30,717 nt of DNA from Nemertoderma westbladi. Taxonomy: Eukaryota > Xenacoelomorpha > Nemertodermatida > Nemertodermatidae. The notes beneath the pieces were generated by a model. The model did no database searches. It was not told where the DNA came from and saw nothing but the letters and a program-made list of their open reading frames with translations. The stretch covers positions 1 to 30,717 of the forward strand of contig JAUCBJ010006409.1 in the NCBI GenBank assembly GCA_032718475.1. Direction: 5' to 3'. The translations under genes and the position numbers were made by a program. Below are positions 1-9,897 of this stretch, in pieces. How positions within the stretch are numbered: the first letter of the stretch is position 1; the number at the start of each line of letters is the position of its first letter.

Positions 1-1007
1 TAACTTCCTTGATATATATTACTGTCTTTTATAGATAGAGCACTGGCTGTCGTATACAGTATCACAACCTACACCGTCACCAGTCTCATCCTGCAGTCCT
101 GTACATGTAGTCATGTATGTAGGCTATCCTGCCTAGATCCATGTAAATGTAGTAATGTATGTAGGCTATATGCCTATATGCTGCAGTACCGGTCACTATC
201 TACCCAGCACCAGCACACAGAACGAACTTAGGTCCTATGAAGTAGATAATAATATATCAAAAGCCTTTTTCATATAAAAAATTTGTCAAACTATGGGTAC
301 CGGTACCTAAGGTGTACCAATGCCGTATTATTTAATTAGAATATTATATTCATCAAAATAAATAACAAAAACTAACTTGTATAACAATTTTGATGGAGGG
401 TGTACCTATAACACAGTATAGTACCTATAACCAGTACCTAAGATCATATTATTCCCTCACAATGTATAGTATATAGCTAGTATACAAACATTAGCTTGTA
501 TTATTTAGTTAGAAATGTTAGAAATTGATACAAAATTCACCTCAAATTTGCGATAACTTTGTTACGTTGAACTTCTAATTCAAAAGTGAATATTTTGAAG
601 AAATCAATATATTTTACAAAAAGAACGAACTTTTTTCGTCGGACTTTATAATCCTTTAATTTGTAAAAGCATTATCTCGATTCGAAAAACATATGCTTTT
701 ACTTTCCTCGAAAATGCGGATTACAGTACAAGGATGGCAAAAATAACTACCAATAACTACTAATAAACCAAAAAGTCGATTATTATATTAGCAAAATAAA
801 AGTTTATTAAACATTGTAATGCTAAATTTATTACCAACATAATTAATTAAATTAATATTATATTATCCGCATTTTTTCAAGATTGACTTTATTTTTCGCA
901 ATTGCGGACATTAAAGTCTTTATTGTCCGCACTTTTGAGTACAATAAAGGGAATATTTTAAAGAAAATTTAAATTTATTATAATTTTCAAAATTTATATA
1001 TGTTTGT
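1..1007. other. AT-rich upstream flank, no gene seen
   Basis: No coding sequence is recognised. Two diverged direct copies of a block containing ATGTATGTAGGCTAT lie at about 105-175. GGTACCGGTACC-type words occur near 297-308. The words AAAATGCGGATTA near 714 and TTATCCGCATTTT near 864 are inverted with respect to each other and could bound a small repeat. Promoter elements for the downstream gene cannot be singled out. Confidence 0.5.
903..931. repeat. 29-nt near-perfect palindrome upstream of AIFM3-like gene
   Basis: Arms TGCGGACATTAAAG (903-916) and CTTTATTGTCCGCA (918-931) pair with one mismatch around a single central T. It lies about 100 bases before the start codon. It may be a transposon footprint or a protein-binding palindrome; nothing distinguishes these. 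Confidence 0.55.
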
Positions 1008-1028
1008 AGGAGTGAAATAAATAATATA
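1008..1028 (+). promoter_or_regulatory. possible 5'UTR splice acceptor before the AIFM3-like ATG
   Basis: The sequence TGTTTGTAG ends at 1009, 19 bases before the ATG, and resembles a 3' splice site after an AT-rich stretch. If used, the gene has a non-coding upstream exon and only the coding part is intronless. This is inference from one motif; the preceding tract is not strongly pyrimidine-rich. Confidence 0.3.
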
Positions 1029-2651
1029 ATGGCTTCAGATTCATTTGAAAGTGTTGTGTGTCAGGTTACTGATATCGACGAATGGGGTATGAAGGAAGTT
1101 AACGTAGAAGGTAAGATTGTTTTAATAGCAAAACAGGGAGGGAAATTCCACGCGATCGGTGGCAAGTGCACACACTACGGTGCGCCTCTGGTGAAGGGAG
1201 TGTTGGGAGAGAATGGGAGAATCCGATGTCCGTGGCACGGAGCCGTCTTCGATATATCTACCGGAGACATCGAGGACTACCCTGGACTCGATTGTCTACA
1301 TCGCTACGAGCTGGTCGTCCTGGGCAACGAGTTGGTGCTCCGCGGTTCCAGGAAATACGGCGAGAAACGCGTTCGCGATGCGGCGACGTTGTCCGGAGAG
1401 ACGAACAGGGAAACTCTACTGATCTTGGGGGGTGGGGCGGCCGCCGCTGTGTGCGCGGAGACCGTTCGGTACGAAGGCTACACCGGGCGTGTCGTCATGG
1501 CAACAATGGAACACGTACTGCCATATGATAGACCCAAAGTGAGCAAGGCGATGCATCTCACAGACCGAGATTTACAACTCCGATTAATGTCGTTTTATTC
1601 TTTGCGCGATATTACCGTACTCATGGGTAAAGAGGCAACACATGTTAACTTCAACGAACGTATTGTGAATTTCAGTGATGGAAGTAAACAAACTTATTCT
1701 AAGCTATTCATTGCAACTGGTAGTAAACCTGTGGAACTCGATATCCCTGGAGCTACGCTTGATGGCGTACTGTATCTCAGGAATCCCACACAAGCCAATC
1801 ATATAGCGCGGATGAGCTCCAAGAAAAAAGTCGTTGTGATTGGATCATCATTTATAGCCTTAGAAGTGGCTTGTTACCTGGCAGATAAAACTGAAAGTGT
1901 TTCTTTAGTTTGTAGAGGGGAGGTACCATTTTCATCCAACCTGGGGATCGAAGTTGGTCGTTTGGTGAGGAATATTATTACTACAAAATCATCAGTTAAT
2001 ATATTAACAAACACCACTGTTGTTGAGGTAACAGGTAATAGTAGCAACACTGTAGAGTCTGTCGTTTTAAGCAATGGGGAAGTTTTGCTAGCAGATGTGG
2101 TGGTTGTGGGAATTGGTGCTATTCCTTGCACCGGATTTCTTCGCACCGCCACTGGCGAGGGAACAGTGCTCATGGGCCCCAAAGGCGACGTCCAGGTGGA
2201 TCGATTCATGTGTACCAGCGTACCGGGGGTGTTTGCAGGCGGGGACATCGTAAGTTTCCCACTCGCTTGTCCTGATGCTCCTCATCAGAACAAACTCGTA
2301 AACATCGGTCATTGGCAACTCGCCAAGGCCCACGGAAGAGCAGCCGCTCTCAACTTGATCGGCAGAGAGAAACCGCTCCGCACTGTCCCATTTTTCTGGA
2401 CTGTATTTCTGGGGCGTTCACTCAGGTTCGCTGGGTACAATGCCCACTACGACAGTATCGTCCTGCACCCGAATCAGGCAAGCGGAGAAAAGTTTGTCGC
2501 ATTCTACGGTGTTAATGGGAGGGTTTGCGGTGTGGCGAGTCTAAACTTCGACCCCATTGTTAGCGCTGTGGCTGAAATTTTCACGACTGGGAGAACCATC
2601 AATATGGATGTTGTAAAAACAGATCCCTGGGGGTTTAAGTCAGTAAAATAG
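1029..2651 (+). CDS. AIFM3: AIFM3-like Rieske/FAD-NADH oxidoreductase, intronless
   Basis: The product is 540 residues. An N-terminal Rieske 2Fe-2S domain shows C47-T-H49 and C67-P-W-H70, the four cluster ligands. A pyridine-nucleotide-disulphide oxidoreductase core follows: FAD dinucleotide-binding glycines at 134-136 (LILGGGAAAA), the ATGS segment at 229-232, the NADH-binding motif VVVIGSSFIALEV at 268-280, and the second FAD motif GVFAGGD at 400-406. The C-terminal part, including NIGHWQLAKAHGR, fits the AIF family dimerisation domain. Rieske plus AIF-type reductase is the architecture of AIFM3, a mitochondria-associated flavoprotein linked to apoptosis; that role is family knowledge, not visible here. 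No clear targeting peptide is seen. The frame is complete with all cofactor motifs and no stops, so it is probably functional. It has no coding introns, unlike vertebrate AIFM3, which suggests a retrocopy or intron loss. The ATG at 1029 is preceded by in-frame AT-rich non-coding sequence. Confidence 0.88.
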   Translation: MASDSFESVVCQVTDIDEWGMKEVNVEGKIVLIAKQGGKFHAIGGKCTHYGAPLVKGVLGENGRIRCPWHGAVFDISTGDIEDYPGLDCLHRYELVVLGNELVLRGSRKYGEKRVRDAATLSGETNRETLLILGGGAAAAVCAETVRYEGYTGRVVMATMEHVLPYDRPKVSKAMHLTDRDLQLRLMSFYSLRDITVLMGKEATHVNFNERIVNFSDGSKQTYSKLFIATGSKPVELDIPGATLDGVLYLRNPTQANHIARMSSKKKVVVIGSSFIALEVACYLADKTESVSLVCRGEVPFSSNLGIEVGRLVRNIITTKSSVNILTNTTVVEVTGNSSNTVESVVLSNGEVLLADVVVVGIGAIPCTGFLRTATGEGTVLMGPKGDVQVDRFMCTSVPGVFAGGDIVSFPLACPDAPHQNKLVNIGHWQLAKAHGRAAALNLIGREKPLRTVPFFWTVFLGRSLRFAGYNAHYDSIVLHPNQASGEKFVAFYGVNGRVCGVASLNFDPIVSAVAEIFTTGRTINMDVVKTDPWGFKSVK

Positions 2652-2829
2652 CAAAGGTATAATAGGATGTATGTAGTATTACCGATAGTATTACTATAGA
2701 AAATATTAGATGAGAAAGTTCCAGATGTGATTTAAATATAATTATTTTATTTGGTCCAAATATATAAACTTGTATCAATATATATTTTTCTACTGTATGT
2801 ATTCTTTAGTTTATTCTTAAATATTAAAT

Positions 2830-2835
2830 AATAAA
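2830..2835 (+). terminator. AATAAA polyadenylation signal, AIFM3-like gene
   Basis: An AATAAA hexamer lies about 180 bases after the stop codon in AT-rich 3' flank. The spacing suits a 3' untranslated region. AT-richness makes chance hexamers common, so support is moderate. Confidence 0.45.
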
Positions 2836-3764
2836 AAATTATATATAACCACCATTCATTACCTACAATGAACGTGAAATTTTTGAAATTTTAAATTAAC
2901 TAGTGGCCTGCAAGCACGCGGGATGTAAATCTTCTATCTTCAGATTCAATCTATACACCAATTATTGTAGTACTACAGTTGTAGGCCTACATTATTACTA
3001 AAATTCATTCACCTGTAAATAGTAATAAATTCACATTCGCCCATACCTTGACTGAGAAGGCTATCAGCTGTATAAAATATTTAACACACACTAATGCTAC
3101 AGTAAGGCCTAAGCAAACAGAATGGGTGTACTAAGTACAATAATCTTAACAAATAACCTCACCGATTTATACTAAGCCTGTGTAGAAATCCATTACATAA
3201 ACCATTTTTCATCATGACCACCAGCTATTATTGGTGTTATTTTACCATTGCGTCTATGGCACTTTTGTTTATTTCAAACTAATGCCTGTATTTTTCTGCT
3301 TTATACCATTCAGACCATACACTATAGGGGGGTAAAAACAACATAATTGACCGGATAGTTTCGGAGCCTTTTGTGTGACAAACAGACAAACAAACAGACA
3401 CGATTTTCTTACAGTATTGAAATCTGATGATTTATATAAAAAAAAATTTTTCACAAATTTTCTTTCATCTTTCATTTATTGACATTTTCATTATTTTTCC
3501 CCGATTAAATATGAAAAATGAAAAAATTACCCTACAGAATTTACTCCTTATTTTTCTCCTTTATTTTTCCCCTATTTTATTTACCTCCTACTACTTATAA
3601 ATTTTTCACTCAATATAGTTTTAGTTTTATAAATCATTGCGATTTGGTTGTTCTAGATCCGGTTTTGTAACTGCTATTCTTTTGTCTATACTGTATATCT
3701 CAAAATATATGATCCGAAAAATATAGTCTGAACGTACTAAAGTCTCACAATGGTAATCACTATA
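2836..3764. other. AT-rich intergenic stretch, no gene seen
   Basis: No reading frame resembling a known protein is present. Near 3370-3400 there is a CAAACAGACAAACAAACAGACACG tract split across short AAACAGAC units, similar in style to tracts at 5350-5380 and 14210-14250, and probably the degenerate tail of a dispersed repeat. Confidence 0.5.
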
Positions 3765-3765
3765 C

Positions 3766-4174
3766 TCACTATAAGGTTAACCCAAGGAGTTCTAGAACAG
3801 AGTATATATTCTAGAATATATAACCAACGACTTCTAGAACATAGTATATATTCTAGAATATAAAACCAAGGACTTCTAGAACATAGTATATATTCTAGAA
3901 TATATAACCAAGGACTTCTGGAACATAGTAGATGTTCTAGAATATATAACCAAGGACTTCTAGAGCATAGTGTATATTCTAGAATATATAAAATAACCAA
4001 GGACTTCTAGAACATAGTATATATTAACATCTATATTATTTTTTTTAATTTAATTATTTTATATATTAATATATAGTATTTATTCTAGAATATATACTAT
4101 GTTCTAGAAGTCCTTGGTTATATATTCTAGAATATATACTATGTGTTCTAGAAGTCGTTGGTTAACCGCGGTGA
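3766..4174. repeat. 42-bp tandem array with inverted partner (foldback)
   Basis: Units start at 3790, 3832, 3874, 3916 and 3958 at exact 42-bp spacing, with another at 4005 after a 5-bp insertion. Each unit contains TTCTAGAACATAGTATATAT and the core TTCTAGAATATA. From about 4078 to 4166 two units recur in reverse complement. The outer ends also pair: TCACTATAAGGTTAAC at 3766 and GTTAACCGCGGTGA near 4161. The whole block can fold into a long stem with an AT-rich centre (4026-4077). The open frame on the minus strand across the array is a by-product of 42 being divisible by three. Confidence 0.85.
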
Positions 4175-4356
4175 GACAGGCACAATATCGATTGAGACAT
4201 CTTTTTTAAACGCTTTGTAACTAAAGAATGAAGCTAATGAATAAATATATAAATTCAGACTCCTCGGTAAAAAGCAGGGAGGCCAATCTAGATCTATCTT
4301 TGAAATTTGTTTTGTAACATTTGTAGAGACATTAGGAGAGTTAGTTGAAAAATGCG

Positions 4357-4914
4357 CCCATGTGAAGAGTACAAGGATTTCACTTTTCGGTCGACTTTCT
4401 ATTGGAATTTTATATATGAAGATTTTTTTTTAATTTATCTTTATTAAGTGTTTTATAGCGCTTATTTGGCCCATGTGAAGAATACCAGACTTTCTGCCGT
4501 TATATTTCACTTTGCAGTTACCCCCATGTGAAGAATACCAGGTTTTCACGAAAACCACAGGTTACAGAAGGGCTGAATCTAACCAAAACAATAAACGCAT
4601 TAGTATATGTACAGGTTATAAGACAGAAATAAGCGCTATAAAACACTTAATAAAGATAAATTAAAAAAAATAAAAAATCTTCATATATAAAATTCCAATA
4701 AAAAGTCGACCGAAAAGTGAAATCCTGGTATTCTTCACATGGGCGGCTTATTTCTGTCTTATAACCTGTACATATACTAATTCGTTTATTGTTTTGGTTA
4801 GATTCAGCCCTTCTGTAACCTGTGTTTTTTGTGAAAACCTGGTAATCTTCACATGGGGGTAACTGCAAAGTGAAATATAACGGCAGAAAGTTGGTGGTAT
4901 TCTTCACATGGGCC
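4357..4914. mobile_element. Foldback element in A-B-A'-B' order, CCCATGTGAAGAATACC ends
   Basis: Block A (4357-4462) pairs with A' (4632-4743), and block B (4468-4630) pairs with B' (4745-4914), each as long, mostly matching reverse complements. The block starts and ends carry CCCATGTGAAGAATACC or its complement; a further internal copy lies at about 4522. AGCGCT marks the A/B and B/A' borders. No transposase frame is present, so it is non-autonomous. The order looks like two overlapping foldbacks rather than one simple hairpin. The internal CAGGTTACAGAAG...TAACCAAAACAATAAAC module also occurs in the MITEs at 7861 and 28999. Confidence 0.8.
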
Positions 4915-5920
4915 GCGGGATGTCCAATTCTCCGTATACAGTTAAAACATTTAAACGATATTACATTATTTCATATTACATATTACATATTAAACGATAT
5001 TCTGGGTTTGGCTAGCCCATATGATAATAGTATATAGTATAATATTGTAGGGCCTATGTTAAAAAAAACACTGTTCGTTAGAAATGTATCTTCTCCTACA
5101 ATTCTAAACGAAATAAAGCGAAATTTTGCAGAAAGCATGTCCAATAGGTGCTCCCTATGGGGTTTTGATTGAGAATTTTGATTGAGTGAATTCTACGGTT
5201 ATGATCGGTCATTCTAGAATTAATTTCACTGTTGCTAGGCAACCAACAGGTCCCTCGCAACCAAAACCTTGCATACACAACTATGTCCGAAATTGAACCT
5301 ATCATCAAAGTTTCATCCAATTCCAACAACATTAAATGCGAGAAGTTGTGTGTACAAACAAACACACAAACAGACACGTAATAAGCGTAGCTTCCGCATT
5401 GAATTATGTAATAACCCAATTGGTCAGTGAGATCTCATACTTTTAATGTATCGAATTCGAAAATATATATCAATACTTTTGAAAATATGAGGAATCAAAA
5501 ATTAAAATTATTATATTTGTTAGGGGTTTTTATGTTAAATGTAGAGCATTATTGTTATTATTATTGCATTATTATTAATTTTTACAAAATGTCTGCAAAT
5601 ATCCGTAATTTCCGGATAATGGTGGACTTCATTTTCCAAATTATCATTTTACCCATTTCTCTTTGAATAGACCATAGTCCGGCAGCAAAATGCATCGATT
5701 TTGGTGAACCGTGATTTTTTATACCCATAAAATGTTGCATCGGTTTAGTACTCATTAGACCATACTAAACAATATTTAGGAGGGTGTCGCCTCTACAACC
5801 TTGAGCATTTCTCATAAATCGTGTTACCATGGCTACCGATGTGCAGCTGACATGTTTTAAACACACAATGGTTACAGGATTTACCCCAAACTTGACTAAA
5901 CCAATGATTGCGAAATCGAT
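4915..5920. other. AT-rich intergenic stretch with degenerate repeats
   Basis: No gene is recognised. A segment around 5290-5385 (ATCATCAAAGTTTCATCCAA followed by ACAAACAAACACACAAACAGACACG-like units) looks like a dispersed-repeat tail. An X-box-like GTTGCTAGGCAAC lies at 5231-5243. Confidence 0.45.
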
Positions 5921-6255
5921 GAGCTCATTCTCAAATCACTGTAACCCTGGCAACCGTTGCTAGGGGCAGTAATCTTTGGTTCACGCCTTAGCGAACACCA
6001 ACTCATGCATGATACGATCTCAGTATCAACATATTCCCTCGGTATATCGCGTATTGAACTTGAATTCGGGTCACAGTTAATATGGCAACCGTTGCTAAGG
6101 GAACTACTGTATTCTATCATAGCAACCAGCGACCTAAGCATTCTATGACTATGATAGTACTGTTTCAACATACTCCCGCTGTATTGTACACCTACACAGT
6201 GTGTTCATTGAACTTGTTTCCAGTCGCAGTTACCATCACAACCGTTGCTAGATAG
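5921..6255. repeat. Diverged 135-150 bp repeats with GCAACCGTTGCTA cores
   Basis: The core GGCAACCGTTGCTA occurs at 5949-5962 and 6084-6097, and as CACAACCGTTGCTA at 6237-6250, with similar flanks such as ATTGAACTTG upstream. Spacing is 135 and then about 153 bp. This suggests three diverged tandem units. The core is itself nearly palindromic and overlaps RFX X-box-like sequence at 5941-5954. Confidence 0.6.
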
Positions 6256-6849
6256 ATAATATATAGATATTCATTGACAGCACATTTGATTTAGGTAATG
6301 TTACAGTAGCACCGCAAGCATATATTATTATTTTGTGTCTAATTGTGTTTGCTTTTATTAAGTGCAATAATATTGTGATATTGTTTCATTTATGAATGAA
6401 ACAATGAAAATTGTATTACACCCTAACAATATGCATATAATACCACCATATTATCATTTTATAAAGTACTATACTACTAATATATTGAACTTGAAGAAAC
6501 ATTTAATATGAATTGATAATTATATTATTTTTTAATTGTCAAGCAAGTTAAGAAAAAAACCTTAGCGGTAGGTATGCAAGGAAGGGCCAAAGTATGTAAA
6601 AAAAATAAAAAGCAACTGGACCTAGACGGTTGCATGCAGTCAGTGATTAGCTGACGGCAGTCAGCTGAACGGTAGGTTTCGCGTCACCAGTCAGGAAGGA
6701 AGGCATTCTCAGGAAGCCAAGCCAAGAAATGAAATTTAGAGTGTGGAGTCCCAAAGGGAGAAGGAACGGGTAATGAAAAAGAGATACCAGTAACTATCCA
6801 CTGGGAAGCAGCACCACAAACTTGCGCTAATCACGTTTCTACTTCTTGA
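6256..6849. other. Non-coding stretch, no feature recognised
   Basis: AT-rich to 6540, then more balanced composition to 6850, with short inverted words such as AGCTGACGGCAGTCAGCT. No protein similarity, RNA gene or clear repeat border is seen. The more GC-balanced part may belong to the repeat carrying the adjacent LINE fragment. Confidence 0.4.
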
Positions 6850-7725
6850 TCTTGATCTTGTTGCTTGTTTCGCTGTTCTACGCATGTCCTTAGATCATCA
6901 TAATGAAGATGGGGTGATGATAACTCCACCTACTGGCTCCGAAGTCGAGGCCAAGTACCTAACTGATCTAGACTTTGCTGATGACTCAGAATCTGTACTC
7001 TCAGAATCACTAGAAGGAGCCCAACTCTTTGAAAGTCCTCAGCAAGTCTCTGACCGGATGAGCATAAGCTCAAAGGGTGATATGCTTGAGCATGTGGAGG
7101 ACTTCTGTTACCTGGGATCATGGACCCGGAACTCAGGTGAGAACCATCGAATACGTAAGGGAAAGGCATGGGCAGCCTTGAATAGGCTTTCCTGGATTTG
7201 GAGGTCACCGAGAATTAATCGGAAACTTAAGGTCCGATTATTTAGAGCATCAGTAGTTCCAGTACTCCTCTATGGGAGTCCATGCTGGGCTCTAACTGCT
7301 GAGGACACCAAATCTCTGGATGGCACATTCACAAGAATGCTACGCCGGGTTCATTGTGCCAAGTACAATGCACACATCTCCAACCAGACACTATATAACG
7401 TTGGAGGTGTCTCATTGGTTCGCCCAAGCTTGACATTAGAACAAAATCGCCTCCGCTTTGCAGGACATTGCTTTCGCCGAGAAGACCAGCCAGTGCATAA
7501 TCTTGCGGCCTCATGGAGTGAATAACCATGGTGGACAGCCCATGACATTCTTGAGACGCATCTTAAAGGACACTACTGGTCTTGAAGATGCGGATGATCT
7601 AGCAAATGTCATGGGTGTTAGGGAGTCCTGGCGGCGCATAATGCAGCATGCCAATCCTAGTAGTACTGCTTGTTGATAATGTGGGCCGGGCCGGTCAGTG
7701 CGAATATAATACATTTCAAGCTTTC
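6850..7725 (+). pseudogene. Decayed LINE reverse transcriptase C-terminal region
   Basis: Frame 6884-7525 reads KYLTDLDFADD, which holds the reverse-transcriptase catalytic FADD motif. It goes on through FCYLGSWTRNSG, RLFRASVVPVLLYGSPCWALT and RLRFAGHCFRR, a C-terminal layout common to invertebrate LINE polyproteins. The frame also extends upstream of the ATG (AVLRMSLD), so this ATG is not a true start. Between the FADD region and FCYLGSW the protein is shorter than usual, suggesting an in-frame deletion. After the stop at about 7525 the homology continues in another frame (GGQPMTFLRRILKDTTGLEDADD, in two pieces) to about 7676, so a frameshift is present. The N-terminal polymerase motifs and the endonuclease are missing, consistent with 5' truncation. 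A related copy lies at 23100-23485. Confidence 0.85.
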
Positions 7726-7860
7726 GCAGAACAGGCAACAATGGGTGCAACAGACAACAGTTTTCCCTTGTTCACTACCATCTTTAGCAGTCCCATCCTG
7801 GTGCTGTCTAACGCGTCAAAAAGGTATTGGATAGTGTGTCCAACATATCCCCTTAACAAG

Positions 7861-8127
7861 GTGACAGGGGGGGGGGGGTGAACTGGACGCAAAACCCGCC
7901 TTGGCGAATTAATATCCCGCCTCAATGTTAAATTCTCAATTTAGGGAAAGGAACAGGTTACAGAAGAACGGTATTTTAACCAAAATAATAAACTAAACAC
8001 AATTGAACAGGTTACAGTTTTATTTTTGAGAGTAATTATCTGTTATTTCCGTCGAATTTCCCCAGGAGAGGGATTAATTTTTATTGCGTCCAGTCCCCCC
8101 CCCCCCCCCCCCCCCCCCCCCTATCTG
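7861..8127. mobile_element. hAT-like MITE with G/C homopolymer ends, copy 1
   Basis: The element is about 267 bp. G12 (7867-7878) leads into ACTGGACGC at 7882, and the far end has TTGCGTCCAGT (8084-8094) followed by C27 (8095-8121), so the termini are inverted repeats. The outermost bases are GTGACAGGGG on the left and CAGATAGGGG (complement) on the right, differing at three of ten positions. TTAACAAG flanks both sides (7853-7860 and 8128-8135), an 8-bp direct repeat as expected for hAT target-site duplications. No coding capacity is present. A reverse-oriented copy lies at 28999. Confidence 0.85.
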
Positions 8128-8135
8128 TTAACAAG

Positions 8136-8998
8136 GGGGACAAGATAATAAATACACGATGTTACATGCAAGAATATTTGGGTGTTTCAGAGATGGGAGC
8201 GACTGGCGCAGTTTGGATCTTGTGAAAACAAACTGGCCGTGTGCACTACGTTTACGTTGGTATGAGACCAAGCCACCTTCGCACAAACCGATCGGTTGCC
8301 CGACCTCCGTACTCAAACTTACAGAATATAATGGGCCTATACCAGATATACTACATTTATTTAGATTATTAATATAATTACTATTGCAATAGTGGATCGT
8401 AACTACAACATACGAAACTTATAACACAATAACAACGGTGAGGCCCTGGGATAAACATCACTGATAATATTTTATTTCTAATCTATCAAATAAGCATACA
8501 TACCCTATCATTCATAAAAACCCACTAAAATTGTGCTACCCAATGAACCTTATTGATTGGGACCGCCCCAATATATCAACGATTGAAATGATAAAAATGG
8601 ATAGTATAGGACCTTATACGTTAATTTACGAGTCGCTGTTAATGGGAAGCCTGATAGATTTCAGGAATATGGGCTGCGATCGATAGAGCCTGCGATGAGT
8701 ACCGGTACCTGCACTGCTGGCGGTGGTAACCGCAGAATCAATAACGTTTTAGGCGTCATGTTGTCTTTCCATTATGTAAGGTAAGAAGATGCTTGCTTAG
8801 AATTTATATTTCTTTGTAATTATTTACATGATTTTTATCCTACTGTCGCAAAAAATACCAGGATTAAACAAATTCAATAATTATGAAGATGGTCTCAATA
8901 CTGTACGTTCTATTCGCACATTTATTTCCAAACGTGCAGCCACGTTGCTAAAATTACTATCAATATGGAACTCATAATCATACAGTAATTAACAGCAC
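8136..8998. other. Non-coding stretch, no feature recognised
   Basis: Frames at 8128-8377 do not resemble known proteins and overlap each other on both strands. ACCGGTACC occurs at 8701. Nothing else is identified. Confidence 0.4.
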
Positions 8999-9727
8999 TA
9001 TTACTATTACTATTATACTACTACTACTACTAGGTCGAGCGAGCTCGGACAGTGGAAATGAGATCCTTCCAGGCTTCCCGATTCTCCATAGTTGTCGCAA
9101 TTTCGTTTCTCCTAAGTTCAGTATCCCTTTCAAGTTGATCTATATATGTTATGGCCGGTCGTCCACGACTACGCTTTCCATGAGTTGGTTGCCAGAAAAG
9201 TAGATCTGATATGACCTCGTCTTTACTTCGCCAGCAGTGCCCACTGAATCTTAATCTGCGTTCACGGAGGGTGGTTGATACAGGTGGTATTGTACCATAA
9301 AGTTCGGCGTTTGTCATGTGTTGTCTCCAGCTGATGTTTAGGGCTGCCCTTAGTAGTCTTGTGTAGCAACCATCAATTCGTTGTTCAAGTGATTTAGTCA
9401 GTGTCCAGGTCTCACCCCCGTATAAAAATACACTTTCCACTGTGGCTCGAAAGAACTTAGTCTTCAGGTGCCTGGAGAGATCTGATTTCCAGATGGTATC
9501 CATTTTTGATAGAGCACCCAAGCCTTTGCTTTCCTAACTTCTATGTCCTTTTTGCTACTCTCTATCCATGATCCAAGGTACTGGAAGTCATCGACCTTCC
9601 TTAGTTGATTATTATCAATGGCTGTCAAGTTTCCATCAATATTAAAAGTCATGAATTCGGTCTTTGTAGCATTTATATGCAATCCAACCTCCTTAGCAGC
9701 CCTCTCCACTTTATTTAGTAGAAGCAC
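8999..9727 (-). pseudogene. 5'-truncated LINE tail, reverse transcriptase C-terminus
   Basis: Two overlapping minus-strand frames make one LINE C-terminal region. The upstream one (9727-9464) has HINATKTEFMTFN and FQYLGSWIESS; the downstream one (9521-9030) has FRATVESVFLYGGETWTLT, RLLRAALNISWRQHMTN and RRLRFSGHCWRSKDE followed by HGKRSRGRP. The switch of frame near 9500 marks a frameshift. The 3' end runs into a TAG/TAA-type microsatellite (8999-9033 on the plus strand as TACTAC/TTACTA units), a common way for such LINEs to end. The 5' side stops at about 9727, before the catalytic motif. It belongs to a different subfamily from the copy at 6850. Confidence 0.87.
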
Positions 9728-9888
9728 ACATTAAGATGTTAACATTACAAATGAGTCATTCTATGTCTCACTTGTAAAACAAAGCATCACCCTAAATAAA
9801 CAACGTGTTAGATTTATTATTTCGCGAGTTGTTAATTGGTATGGCTAACTAACAGTCCATCGTGGTGGTGAAATAACTAAATGGAAGA

Positions 9889-9897
9889 CAGATATGG
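9889..9897. repeat. Left 9-bp target-site duplication CAGATATGG
   Basis: CAGATATGG directly abuts the GGATAG end of the inverted-repeat element and is repeated exactly at 10743-10751 beyond its other end. Nine base pairs is the usual duplication length for Mutator-like elements. Confidence 0.85.

Noticed and set aside
3737-4000. 87-codon minus-strand frame with a 14-residue repeat
   Set aside because: The 42-bp tandem unit is a multiple of three and lacks stops in this frame; the repeat explains the frame completely.
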